A DNA stretch of 51,590 bases from Candidatus Nitrotoga sp. 1052 (GTDB taxonomy: Bacteria > Pseudomonadota > Gammaproteobacteria > Burkholderiales > Gallionellaceae), in assembly GCF_927312905.1 (NCBI RefSeq), contig NZ_CAKMHQ010000040.1, forward strand, positions 1 to 51,590, read 5' to 3'. The notes under the pieces are model-generated. The model searched no databases. It saw nothing but the letters and a program-made list of their open reading frames with translations, and was not told the DNA's origin. Below are positions 33,230-42,161 of this stretch, piece after piece (the first letter of the stretch is position 1; every line of letters begins with the position of its first letter). Both the position numbers and the translations under genes were made by a program.

Positions 33230-33805
33230 ATGAAAAATAATGCTGATTACCTTGCCAAGCTTCAGGACTATTATGCTGACAATGGCGTATTGCCGCCATA
33301 TTCTACTATCATGTTGTTGATTGGATTTAAATCAAAATCGCCTGTGGCCGCTCTGGTAGCCAGATTGAAGCTGGCAGGTTTTCTTGAGGCAACACCTGAA
33401 AAGCGCCTCAAGCCAGGCAAGCGTTTCTTCGAACGTCCCATTTATGACAGTGTGCGTGCGGGATTTCCTAGTCCGGCAGGGGATATGAGCCATGATACCC
33501 TCAGCATTGATGAGTATCTTGTTAGCCACCCGTCCAGTACAGTACTGGTGACGGTCAAGGGCGATTCAATGATTGATGTTGGCATTATGCCAGGCGATAC
33601 CGTGATAGTAGAAAAACGCACCGTGGCGAATGTGGGCGACATGGTCATTGCCATCGTGGATAACGAATTTACCCTTAAAACCCTCGGCCAGGAGAAGGAG
33701 AAATTCATCCTGATTCCCGCCAATCCAGCGTATCCCATTATTCGTCCCAAGGGGGATCTGGAAATTTTTGGCATCGTTGTCGGTCAATTTCGCAAATACA
33801 AGTGA
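33230..33805 (+). CDS. LexA/UmuD-like S24 peptidase with winged-helix N-terminus
   Basis: A 191-residue protein combining a LexA-type winged-helix N-terminus (residues 1-60, LQDYYADNGVLPPYSTIMLL, KSPVAALVARLKLAGFLEA) with an S24 self-cleaving domain. The cleavage site is A77-G78 (VRAGFPSPAGD), the nucleophile is S113 (GDSMIDVGIMPGD) and the general base is K150 (FTLKTL). It therefore looks like a repressor that RecA filaments inactivate, and at the same time like the UmuD partner of the polymerase gene 6 bases downstream. No Shine-Dalgarno is visible at the ATG. It probably represses its own promoter. Confidence 0.9.
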   Translation: MKNNADYLAKLQDYYADNGVLPPYSTIMLLIGFKSKSPVAALVARLKLAGFLEATPEKRLKPGKRFFERPIYDSVRAGFPSPAGDMSHDTLSIDEYLVSHPSSTVLVTVKGDSMIDVGIMPGDTVIVEKRTVANVGDMVIAIVDNEFTLKTLGQEKEKFILIPANPAYPIIRPKGDLEIFGIVVGQFRKYK

Positions 33806-33811
33806 CATCTC

Positions 33812-35050
33812 ATGCTTGTTTCCAACTGGCCTAATGCCATCGCGCATGTGGATGCGGATTGTTTCTACGCTTCCTGTGAGCAGTTGCGCAGACCCGATTT
33901 AAAAGGCAAGCCACTCTGCGTCCTCTCTAGCCAAGATGCCTGTGTCGTTGCAAAAACCTATGATGCCAAGGCGGCAGGCATCTCCACCGGCATGACTGTC
34001 TGGGATGCCAGGAAGCTGCTGCCCAACGCTATTTTTCTGTCTGCCGATTTTCGTTACTACGGCCAAATTTCCGACAAGCTGTTTTCCATTTTGCGGCGCT
34101 TTAGCCCGACCATTGAGGAATATTCCATTGATGAAGCCTTCATGGATATGATGGGTCTGCGTAGCCTTTATCGCAAACCATATCAGAGAATTGCCGACGA
34201 TATCCGCGAGATCATCCATCAGGAAGTGGGGATAACAGTTTCCATTGGCATTTCCGTCACACGTACTCTCGCTAAGATGGCGTCTGAATACAACAAGCCA
34301 AACGGAACCACCATTGTGGCGGGCAGGCGCATCAATGATTTCCTGCAACACGTCAGTGTGCGTGACATCCCGGGAGTAGGGCGCAACCGCGAGGCATTGC
34401 TAAATAAATTTGGCATCCACACGGCGCTTGACTTTGCTAATGGCAAAGAACATTACATCAAGCAGTTGCTGGGGAAAGCGGGGACCGATCTATGGCACGA
34501 ACTCAATGGCACAGCCATCTACCAGGTTGAAACTGAACTCAAGCTGCCCAAGAGCGTAGCGCGTACGGCATCAATGGGTCAAATAACACAAGACAAAGCG
34601 ATCATCTATGCACACCTTACTCGGCACGCCATGCGGCTTTCGAAGGAATTGATTGAAAAACGCTTGGCTTCCAAGCGGCTAACCGTTTTTCTGACGCTGA
34701 AATCGTTCGACAGACAGGCTACTACAGTCCATTTGCCTTATCCGACGGCAGATTATTTTTTACTTATGGAGGAGATGAGCAAGATGGTGGAGCATCTGTT
34801 TGACTCAAGCCAGATGTACCGGGCCTGCGGGTTGGTTGCCACCGATATTGCTATTCGGCAGAGTGGAAACTTCGATATGTTCCAGCAAGCAGAACAGCAG
34901 TTTGAGGATAAACACCTTAAGTTGCTGAAGACTGTGCATAGGGTCAATCAAAAATACGGTAGCGACATGTTATTCATTTGTGCTGCCATTAAGCCCGTAG
35001 GGTGCATGAAACATATGCGGTTTAAGTACCCGGTGCTGGAATGTTTTTAA
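33812..35050 (+). CDS. umuC: Y-family DNA polymerase (UmuC-like)
   Basis: A 412-residue translesion polymerase. The palm carries the metal-binding residues D14 (IAHVDADCFYASCEQ) and D107-E108 (EEYSIDEAFMDM). The finger (CVVAKTYDAKAAGISTGM) and thumb helix-hairpin-helix (VRDIPGVGRNREALLNKFGI) follow, and the little-finger domain lies at about 245-360. The length and C-terminus match UmuC rather than DinB. It forms an operon with the UmuD/LexA-like gene and should be induced by DNA damage, making mutagenic bypass across lesions. Confidence 0.93.
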   Translation: MLVSNWPNAIAHVDADCFYASCEQLRRPDLKGKPLCVLSSQDACVVAKTYDAKAAGISTGMTVWDARKLLPNAIFLSADFRYYGQISDKLFSILRRFSPTIEEYSIDEAFMDMMGLRSLYRKPYQRIADDIREIIHQEVGITVSIGISVTRTLAKMASEYNKPNGTTIVAGRRINDFLQHVSVRDIPGVGRNREALLNKFGIHTALDFANGKEHYIKQLLGKAGTDLWHELNGTAIYQVETELKLPKSVARTASMGQITQDKAIIYAHLTRHAMRLSKELIEKRLASKRLTVFLTLKSFDRQATTVHLPYPTADYFLLMEEMSKMVEHLFDSSQMYRACGLVATDIAIRQSGNFDMFQQAEQQFEDKHLKLLKTVHRVNQKYGSDMLFICAAIKPVGCMKHMRFKYPVLECF

Positions 35051-35297
35051 TTGGCATATCTAATTGTGGCCACAGTTGTATGACCTATTAAGACATTGTA
35101 TTAGAAGTTTTTTGTAGATAATAACAACCATCTTGGCGGCTGTTCCAGAATGCATGCGTTTGGATGTATCGCATATTTCCAGTTAGCATTGGAAATATGT
35201 GTGCCAGCGAACAGACCGAAATTAATAAATGTAAGAAACTGATATCGAGTTTGATTACCGTAAATTTCATACCAACAAATAAAAGGAGTTAGTAATT

Positions 35298-35708
35298 ATG
35301 CAGAATACAATTTCAAATAAAGCAGAAGGCGCAGTGGCAGCCGCAGAAAACATGGCTCAGCGGACTGGAACGGCAGTAGGGAATGTTTTGGATGCTACAA
35401 AATCCGCCGGAAAGCAAATAGGAGCAGCCGCCAGTAGCGAAATGTCCAACCTGCGGGCCGATTTAGACGATTTGGTTGCTCGCCTGCCTAGTTTATCGGA
35501 TATTGATATAGAGGAGGCCAAGGAAAGGTTGATGGCAAAAATGGCATCTGCAAAGGAAGTTGCGAAAATTGTGGCAGCCGATGCGCGCAAACATTTCAAT
35601 GAGGGAGTCGATTGCTCCAGAGGATATGTAAAAGAACACCCTCTGCAAGCAGTGGGATATGCAGCTGCAATTGGTTTTTTGCTTGGTTTGTTAGTTTCGC
35701 GGCGCTAA
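35298..35708 (+). CDS. DUF883 family protein (ElaB/YqjD-like)
   Basis: A 136-residue protein with a long alpha-helical, heptad-like region (20-110) and a C-terminal TM helix (about 115-133, GYAAAIGFLLGLLVSRR). YqjD and ElaB are inner-membrane proteins that bind stationary-phase ribosomes through the helical part. AAAGGAG precedes the ATG. It heads a three-gene set with the YqjE-like and YqjK-like genes, the same order as the yqjDEK operon of enterobacteria. Confidence 0.93.
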   Translation: MQNTISNKAEGAVAAAENMAQRTGTAVGNVLDATKSAGKQIGAAASSEMSNLRADLDDLVARLPSLSDIDIEEAKERLMAKMASAKEVAKIVAADARKHFNEGVDCSRGYVKEHPLQAVGYAAAIGFLLGLLVSRR

Positions 35709-35755
35709 TTTGATTCACTGCAAAGCACTTAAATTCCTAAGTTGAGATAAATGTC

Positions 35756-36124
35756 ATGTTTGAAAAAATCAAAAAAGCTAAACAGCTTGGCATAATTGCT
35801 CGTGATCGTATGGGCGATTATATGGAATTGGTGCCGATCTTAATAAAGATCCAATGGCATTATTTTAGTGCCCAGATAATTAGTTATGTTGTTTTGTTTG
35901 TTTTGGCATTATTAGGCCTGACTTTTTTAGGTGTGGCTATTATCGTTAGCTTCTGGGAGACCCCATATCGGGTGGCATCTGCATGGAGTGTCGTGGTTTT
36001 ATATGCATTGGCAGCCTTTGGGGTTTTCCTGGTAAGTCAGGGTAGAGCACGTCCAATATCTCCATTTGAAACATTACGCACCGAATTAGAGAAAGATGCA
36101 AAGCTGGTAAAGGATACGATATGA
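35756..36124 (+). CDS. Phage-holin-like membrane protein (YqjE family)
   Basis: A 122-residue protein with two TM helices (about 40-65, YVVLFVLALLGLTFLGVAII, and 76-96, WSVVVLYALAAFGVFLV) and charged ends. It belongs to the phage holin superfamily III group that includes YqjE; this is a fold-based name and not evidence for phage origin. It overlaps the next gene by four bases (ATGA), so the two are coupled. Confidence 0.88.
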   Translation: MFEKIKKAKQLGIIARDRMGDYMELVPILIKIQWHYFSAQIISYVVLFVLALLGLTFLGVAIIVSFWETPYRVASAWSVVVLYALAAFGVFLVSQGRARPISPFETLRTELEKDAKLVKDTI

Positions 36125-36474
36125 CAATGTCATTGTCTCTCGAAGAGCAAAAAAAAATCCTCTTGGATCGGATGGAGGAAAATCGACGCAACTATCGAAA
36201 TAATTTTACTCAGCAATTTGCTAGTGCTGAGGGTTCAACGGTTGTGTCTGGTAATTCGGGAGTGTTTCCACGAAGCCATACTTTTAAACTTTTAACGCAT
36301 CATCCCTATTTTATTGGCATAGCATTATTTGCAGCTCTGGCAGTATCGCGTGGGTCATTGAGAAATCTTTTAAAGAAGAATCTTGCATTCACTACAGGAA
36401 TGTTAACAAGCAAGGTAAAAATGTTGGCTGTGCCCGCAATAATTCGTTTGTTTCGATCATATACTCGCCACTAA
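36121..36474 (+). CDS. Small membrane protein (YqjK-like)
   Basis: A 117-residue protein. An N-terminal helix rich in charged residues (LEEQKKILLDRMEENRRNYR) is followed by a weak hydrophobic segment (about 58-73, HPYFIGIALFAALAVS) and a basic C-terminus. Position and style match YqjK of the yqjDEK cluster, although sequence similarity in this family is low. It overlaps the YqjE-like gene, so it belongs to the same operon. Confidence 0.7.
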   Translation: MTMSLSLEEQKKILLDRMEENRRNYRNNFTQQFASAEGSTVVSGNSGVFPRSHTFKLLTHHPYFIGIALFAALAVSRGSLRNLLKKNLAFTTGMLTSKVKMLAVPAIIRLFRSYTRH

Positions 36475-36713
36475 TAGCCTGAAGGTTTATCGGCCCTATA
36501 GTTATTTTTTTTTGAAAAAATCTAACTATAGAGAGGGTGTCTCTGTTAGCCGCTTGCCAATCGTAAAAAAAACATTTCAGTTTTTTAAATGAAGCAGATG
36601 CCATGGCACAGCGCTTCATGGCATATTGCCGTGCCAGAAGCATTTGGAGCTTGGGTTGTAATCTGGTTTTAGGTTAGAATTCACTTCGTTTTGTAATCGG
36701 GGTATAGGAATTC

Positions 36714-37952
36714 GTGGCATTGATTGTTCAGAAATATGGTGGCACTTCGGTAGGCAGTCCGGAACGCATTAAAAACGTGGTGCGTCGCGTGGCGAAATAC
36801 AATGCACTCGGACATCAAATAATCGTCGTGGTTTCCGCCATGAGCGGTGAGACCAATCGACTTATCGGGTTAGCGAAAGAAATGCAAGCACAGCCTGATC
36901 CGCGTGAACTTGATATGGTGGTTTCCACCGGCGAACAAGTGACAGTCGGATTAGTGTCTATGGGTCTGATGCAAGAGGGATTGAAGGCTAAAAGCTACAC
37001 GGGCGCACAAGTCAAGATTATCACCGACAGTGCTTTTACCAAGGCACGTATTCTTAGCATAGATGAGCAAAACATTCGCGCCGATTTAGCCAACGGATAC
37101 GTGGTTGTAGTAGCTGGGTTTCAAGGCATAGACAAAGAGGGAAACATTACCACCTTGGGACGCGGCGGCTCTGATACTACTGGGGTGGCTATTGCTGCAG
37201 CGCTTCACGCTGACGAATGCCAGATTTATACCGATGTTGATGGCGTATACACTACCGATCCTCGCGTGGTGCCGGAAGCGCGTCGCCTCAAGACCATTAC
37301 CTTCGAGGAGATGCTAGAAATGGCCAGCCTCGGTTCCAAGGTATTGCAAATCCGTGCAGTTGAATTTGCCGGGAAATACAAGGTTAAGTTGCGCGTGCTA
37401 TCGAGCTTTGAAGAAGAAGGCGATGGTACGCTGATTACTTTTGAGGAAGATGAAAAGATGGAACAGGCGATTATTTCAGGTATAGCCTTCAACCGTGACG
37501 AAGCCAAGATCACCGTGCGTGGTGTACCGGATAAACCGGGCATTGCTTACCAGATACTGGGGCCCATAAGTGAAGCCAATGTTGATGTAGATATGATAAT
37601 TCAGAACGTCGGCGTGGATGGTTCCACCGATTTTTCTTTTACCGTGCATCGCAATGAATTCGATAAGGCGATGGATATTCTGAAAAACCAGGTGCAAAAT
37701 CACATTGGTGCTCGTAATGTGGTGGGTGACAATAAAACTGCCAAAGTATCGGTAGTTGGAGTCGGAATGCGTTCGCACGTCGGCATTGCCAGCAAAATGT
37801 TTCGCACCTTGGCGGAGGAGGGAATTAACATTCAGATGATTTCCACTTCGGAAATTAAAATCTCAGTTGTTATTGATGAAAAATACCTTGAATTGGCTGT
37901 ACGCGTGCTTCATAAGGCATTCGATCTGGATCTGGACCAGGAGCCTGCATAG
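36714..37952 (+). CDS. lysC: Aspartate kinase with two ACT domains
   Basis: A 412-residue aspartokinase, phosphorylating aspartate as the first step to lysine, threonine and methionine. The kinase domain holds VQKYGGTSVGSPERIKNVVR (substrate and ATP site), VVAGFQGIDKEGNITTLGRG and YTDVDGVYTTDPR. Two ACT domains (about 265-330 and 345-410, VPDKPGIAYQILGPISEANV and GVGMRSHVGIASKMFRTLAE) mediate feedback control by lysine and threonine. The start is a GTG (36714) with AGGA about 6 bases upstream. In this organism class it is usually monocistronic, as here. Confidence 0.97.
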   Translation: MALIVQKYGGTSVGSPERIKNVVRRVAKYNALGHQIIVVVSAMSGETNRLIGLAKEMQAQPDPRELDMVVSTGEQVTVGLVSMGLMQEGLKAKSYTGAQVKIITDSAFTKARILSIDEQNIRADLANGYVVVVAGFQGIDKEGNITTLGRGGSDTTGVAIAAALHADECQIYTDVDGVYTTDPRVVPEARRLKTITFEEMLEMASLGSKVLQIRAVEFAGKYKVKLRVLSSFEEEGDGTLITFEEDEKMEQAIISGIAFNRDEAKITVRGVPDKPGIAYQILGPISEANVDVDMIIQNVGVDGSTDFSFTVHRNEFDKAMDILKNQVQNHIGARNVVGDNKTAKVSVVGVGMRSHVGIASKMFRTLAEEGINIQMISTSEIKISVVIDEKYLELAVRVLHKAFDLDLDQEPA

Positions 37953-38784
37953 CCGTAGTATTTTCCAATACACGAATGAATCTGAATGAAGAATTTTGAG
38001 TCTCAGTAACTAAACTTTGTTCTGATTCTATATTTTTTGATTAAAGCAAAGACGTCTTTAAACAATTTTTTTCTTGCATTATTCAGTGCCAAGGCGGCCT
38101 CATTTTCGCTCATCATTACTGTTTGTGGATCCAGTTGTTAGAAGGTCACGTTAGCTTTGCGTTCCGTCCAAAAAAACTTTGATCTGCTCAAACGGGATGG
38201 CTGCTTTCACGGCCTCACCAATGTCGCAGACGTGACCTGTGACCACGCTCATTTACGGGCAGGGACGCTCCAGTGACTGTTCGGTCTTCGCCGTCGCGAT
38301 ATTCCACTTTACCTCACGTCTCGCCGCATCGTGTTTCTTCTAAACGCATTGCGGCCGAAGGTCGATTACTACGCTCATTTCATATTGGAAGAGGCTGTTA
38401 GTTCCATACCTTCTCCTTTCGAATTACAATCGGAAGCGGAAGATGACGGATGCTGGAACTGAAAGTAACTGAAAGTGCCTGGAGACGATAAGTCGCCAAA
38501 AGCCTGTTTAACGTGTGCGCTCTATGGAAGCAATCTGAGGTTCGAGTCAATTCGGCGGGTCACGTTAGATTGCGGGATGAGCCACAAAAATTCGCGCCTT
38601 CTATCACCACCTTTCAACCCATAGCTTTTTTCATTATCAGGGGTGGCTGCAATTGCAATGAATGTTAGAAGACTGGGATCACGATTCCAACTGCAGGCAA
38701 CAACAGGATAATGTTTGCAGGCGCAAACATAAGTAATAGTGCCAATCCTGATGGCTATGTTTAACCCTATATAAATTTTCATTT
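37953..38784. other. 832-bp intergenic region, probable gene ruins
   Basis: No intact gene. The minus strand contains two short unrecognised frames. One is MSENEAALALNNARKKLFKD to YRIRTKFSY, ending near 38003-38005 from the ATG at 38113. The other is MSVVTGHVCDIGEAVKAAIP to LDGTQS, near 38150-38253. They may be scraps of former genes. The upstream part has no terminator for lysC that I can see. Confidence 0.35.
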
Positions 38785-41700
38785 ATGCTTGATTTGCACG
38801 CAACTCCGAAATATCTCAAGCAGAACCCGGACGGTGACTCGCTTAGCATTTCCTCAGCTCGGTTTTCTATACTAGCTCTTGCCGTTGCATATACACTGTT
38901 TGCGATCTACGGTAGCCTCGTGCCCTTGAATTTCCAGCATTATTCATGGCAGGAAGCATCTGAAGTATTCAAAAATATACGCTATCTTATCTTGGGAATT
39001 GGTTCCCGCGCAGACTGGGTGGCAAACATTCTACTGTTCGTGCCTTTGGCTTTTGTGTGGCTTGGCACACTGTGGCACTCAACAAGCGTGGCTTGGCGTA
39101 TCGTAGCAATGCTATTCGTGCTGCTTGCCTGCACCAGTCTAAGTATAGCGATCGAATTCACCCAGATTTTCTTCCCGCCGCGCACTGTTTCGCTGAATGA
39201 TATTTTTGCCGAGATTATTGGCACTGCATTGGGCATCGTGCTATGGCCCGTTATGGGCATGCGCTTTGCACATTTGGTGCGAGCGATATTTCAGGGTGGC
39301 ATGATTGCGCGCTATGCTGTTCTGATTGTGTATGCACTCGCATATGCAGCATTGAGTTTATTTCCTTACGATTTTTTGCTGACCTATGACGAGTGGCAAG
39401 CGCATTTAGCATCGGACAAAGTGGGGTGGCTATTTGTACCGAGTTGCGGCGGTGGGTGCATGTGGAAGTTGATTCCAGAAATTCTAGCGTTTGTTCCCTT
39501 GGGTATATCGGGTGTACTAGCCATCGGGCAGAAGAAACGTTTTTCGCTTTTGCTGGCGGCAGCAGTTGGGATGTTGTTGGGAGTGCTGATCGAAGGATTG
39601 CAACTGACGATAGCATCCGGCATCAGTCAAGGTGCCTCGATTGGCACAAGAGCTGTAGGCATGATGCTAGGGGTATGGCTGGCACAGTCAGCACATGGTG
39701 TTGATTGGCACAGAGCGAGCCCGTTTGTGCGTGGCATGCTAGTTCTTGGCATGCTTCCCTACCTTATCATGCTTACTTGGTTGAGCAACTGGTTCTCGAG
39801 TAGCTGGCTCGGCATGTCAGAAGGGTTAGTGCGGCTTGGGAATATGCATTTTTTACCGTTTTATTACCACTACTACACCTCCGAGGCGGTGGCACTTGTG
39901 AGCCTCCTGTTTCAGGCGGGACTCTATTTACCCATTGGTGCGGGGATGTGGTTCTGGCACTGGGCTGGTCAATCAGGCAAGCCGAAGCGTTTTCTCATAT
40001 GGCCGGCAATCACTGCAGGTATGCTCGCCAGTGTAGTTGAAGGGGGGAAACTTTTTATTGCTGGTCAACACCCGGATCCGACTAATGTTTTAATAGCTGC
40101 GGCAGCAGCACTGTTGGCGTACCAGCTGTTGCAGATGCTATTTGCGACGCCGGGTCAAACCGCAGCCCTTATGCAACCAGTGCGTGAACCTACCACCACA
40201 GTACGGCGACCCCACTGGTCAGGGATGCTTATTGGTACTGCAGCTTTGTGTTTGGCGATAATGGCAGCATTGGTCAGTCCGCTTGGTCCAGTTTGGGTCG
40301 TGCCGCTGCTCTTGGCTTATATTGTGTTGTTGTGGTGGCGACCAGATTTATGGTTGGTATGGATTCTCGCCTTGTTGCCTCTGCTGGATTTGACGCCATG
40401 GAGTGGCCGTTTGTATTGGACCGAGTACGACACCTTGCTATTGGTGACGATAGGTGTTGGATACTTGCGTCTTAGGCCGAGCGCGCAACTCGCGCTGCGC
40501 AAGCCGGCAAAGCTATTGTTGGCGCTATTTACGCTATCCGCAGTTATCAGCTTGGGGATTGGTATATGGCCTTTGGGTGCACTCGATCACAATGCATTTG
40601 CGAGCTATACCAGTTCCTACAATGCGCTGCGCGCGGCGAAAGGGCTGCTTTTCGCTTTAGCATTTATCCCATTGTTGGTGCATGAATGGAATGAGCCGGC
40701 AAAAGCCGCGCGGCGGCTGGCATTCGGCATGACGCTGGGACTAGCGGCAGAAGTGCTATACGTGCTTTGGGAGCGCACGACATTTTCCGGGCTATTCAAT
40801 TTTGACACTGACTACCGCATTACGGGTTCTTTCCCCGGCATGCATATTGGCGGTGCATATATAGAGGCTTATTTGGTGACTGCATTGCCATTCGTGGCAC
40901 TATGGGCCTGGCAGCAGCGGCATATGGGAGCCACCGTGCTGGCAGCCGGATTATATGGCTTAGGTGCATATAGTGTCATGGTGACCTTCTCACGGGGAGG
41001 ACAGGCAGCTTTTGTATTGGCGACGCTAATAATATTATTTGGTTTCGTGCGTCTCGTGCTACGCGACCGCATGCGCAGTTTTCTCGGGGTGGGTGCTGTA
41101 ATCTTGATTGGCAGCGTGATAATAGCAGTTGCCTGGCCTGTTTTTATTGGAAAATATAGCCAGTCACGCTTGGCAACAATTAAGCAGGATATTGTGATAC
41201 GTACCGACCATTGGGCGGATGCGCTGCATATCCTTCGGGTGCGGGATGCCCCAATTTTTGGGGTTGGTTTAGGCACATTCCCTGCAGCCTATTTTTGGGA
41301 CTCGAGCGAAGTCTCGCGCCCCTCAACGTATGCATTCGTCACGCAAAATGGGAATACTTTCTTGCGGCTGGGTAGTGGAGAAACCCTGTATGTTGAGCAA
41401 CCAGTGGCGATAGTACCGGAACAACCCTACACGTTCTCGATGGACTTGCGCAGCAGCGTTAATAATGCCGAATTGACTGTACCCATCTGCGAAAAAGCGC
41501 TACTTTATTCATTTACTTGCGTCTGGACAACGCTGCAAGTTAAAGGGCCATCTGGCCAGTGGGGACATTATGAGGCTCATATCTATGCCAAGAATTTCGG
41601 CCCGCCGAACAGCCTGTTCCCACGCCCGGTCAAGTTATCAATCTACAATGGTCGTGCCGGTACATTAGTGGATGTAGCCAATGTAGCACTGCTGGATTCG

Positions 41701-42081
41701 GCGGGCAGAGATCTGGTGCGTAACGGCGATTTTTCTGAAGGGATGCATCATTGGTTTTTTTCTACTGATAGCCACCTGCCGTGGCATATAAAGAATTTAT
41801 ACATCCATGTTCTGTTTGAGCAGGGGTGGCTCGGACTTATTTGTTTCATGGCTCTAATCACTTATGTCATAGGACGGTTGCTACCGCGTGCTTGGGGCAA
41901 TGAGCCAGCTAGTCTGGCATTATTTACAGCTCTCACTGCTTTTCTCGTTGTAGGCTTGGTGGATAGCCTGATTGATGAGACCCGCCTCGGCTTTTTGTTT
42001 TACTTGCTGCTGATTGCAGGACTAATGGTAGATAAGGGTTCGACTCGATATGGCAACTATCAAACCGGGCGCTTTACTTAA
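38785..42081 (+). CDS. Large VanZ repeat / O-antigen ligase fusion with CBM-like domain
   Basis: A 1098-residue polytopic membrane protein. The N-terminal half contains three VanZ-like modules: about 30-160 (SRADWVANILLFVPLAFVWL and IEFTQIFFPPRTVSLNDIFA), 180-300 (LIPEILAFVPLGISG, LIEGLQLTIASG) and 350-450 (LPIGAGMWFWH, GQHPDPTNVLIAAAAALLAY). Residues about 480-850 resemble an O-antigen ligase/polymerase (GSFPGMHIGGAYIEAYLVTA, VTFSRGGQAAFVLATLI, DHWADALHILR, FGVGLGTFPAAY). A soluble segment (about 865-1010) ends VRNGDFSEGMHHWFF, like carbohydrate-binding family 4/9 domains, before the last TMs with HVLFEQGWLGL. It probably polymerises or ligates exopolysaccharide. The ATG has a poor ribosome site. 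Confidence 0.85.
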   Translation: MLDLHATPKYLKQNPDGDSLSISSARFSILALAVAYTLFAIYGSLVPLNFQHYSWQEASEVFKNIRYLILGIGSRADWVANILLFVPLAFVWLGTLWHSTSVAWRIVAMLFVLLACTSLSIAIEFTQIFFPPRTVSLNDIFAEIIGTALGIVLWPVMGMRFAHLVRAIFQGGMIARYAVLIVYALAYAALSLFPYDFLLTYDEWQAHLASDKVGWLFVPSCGGGCMWKLIPEILAFVPLGISGVLAIGQKKRFSLLLAAAVGMLLGVLIEGLQLTIASGISQGASIGTRAVGMMLGVWLAQSAHGVDWHRASPFVRGMLVLGMLPYLIMLTWLSNWFSSSWLGMSEGLVRLGNMHFLPFYYHYYTSEAVALVSLLFQAGLYLPIGAGMWFWHWAGQSGKPKRFLIWPAITAGMLASVVEGGKLFIAGQHPDPTNVLIAAAAALLAYQLLQMLFATPGQTAALMQPVREPTTTVRRPHWSGMLIGTAALCLAIMAALVSPLGPVWVVPLLLAYIVLLWWRPDLWLVWILALLPLLDLTPWSGRLYWTEYDTLLLVTIGVGYLRLRPSAQLALRKPAKLLLALFTLSAVISLGIGIWPLGALDHNAFASYTSSYNALRAAKGLLFALAFIPLLVHEWNEPAKAARRLAFGMTLGLAAEVLYVLWERTTFSGLFNFDTDYRITGSFPGMHIGGAYIEAYLVTALPFVALWAWQQRHMGATVLAAGLYGLGAYSVMVTFSRGGQAAFVLATLIILFGFVRLVLRDRMRSFLGVGAVILIGSVIIAVAWPVFIGKYSQSRLATIKQDIVIRTDHWADALHILRVRDAPIFGVGLGTFPAAYFWDSSEVSRPSTYAFVTQNGNTFLRLGSGETLYVEQPVAIVPEQPYTFSMDLRSSVNNAELTVPICEKALLYSFTCVWTTLQVKGPSGQWGHYEAHIYAKNFGPPNSLFPRPVKLSIYNGRAGTLVDVANVALLDSAGRDLVRNGDFSEGMHHWFFSTDSHLPWHIKNLYIHVLFEQGWLGLICFMALITYVIGRLLPRAWGNEPASLALFTALTAFLVVGLVDSLIDETRLGFLFYLLLIAGLMVDKGSTRYGNYQTGRFT

Positions 42082-42161
42082 TGTTGGGGAAGACGTTTGC
42101 CACAACAGTGATACCGTGGCGACAAACACTGCCCGCTGGAACTTGGAAAAAACCTCATCTA

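Noticed and set aside
35756-36124. Holin-like protein as sign of a prophage
   Set aside because: It is the YqjE-type gene of a yqjDEK-like chromosomal operon; no other phage genes are near.
38522-38782. Minus-strand frame of 86 codons upstream of the VanZ fusion
   Set aside because: No ribosome site or recognisable motif; it lies in a region of probable decayed sequence.
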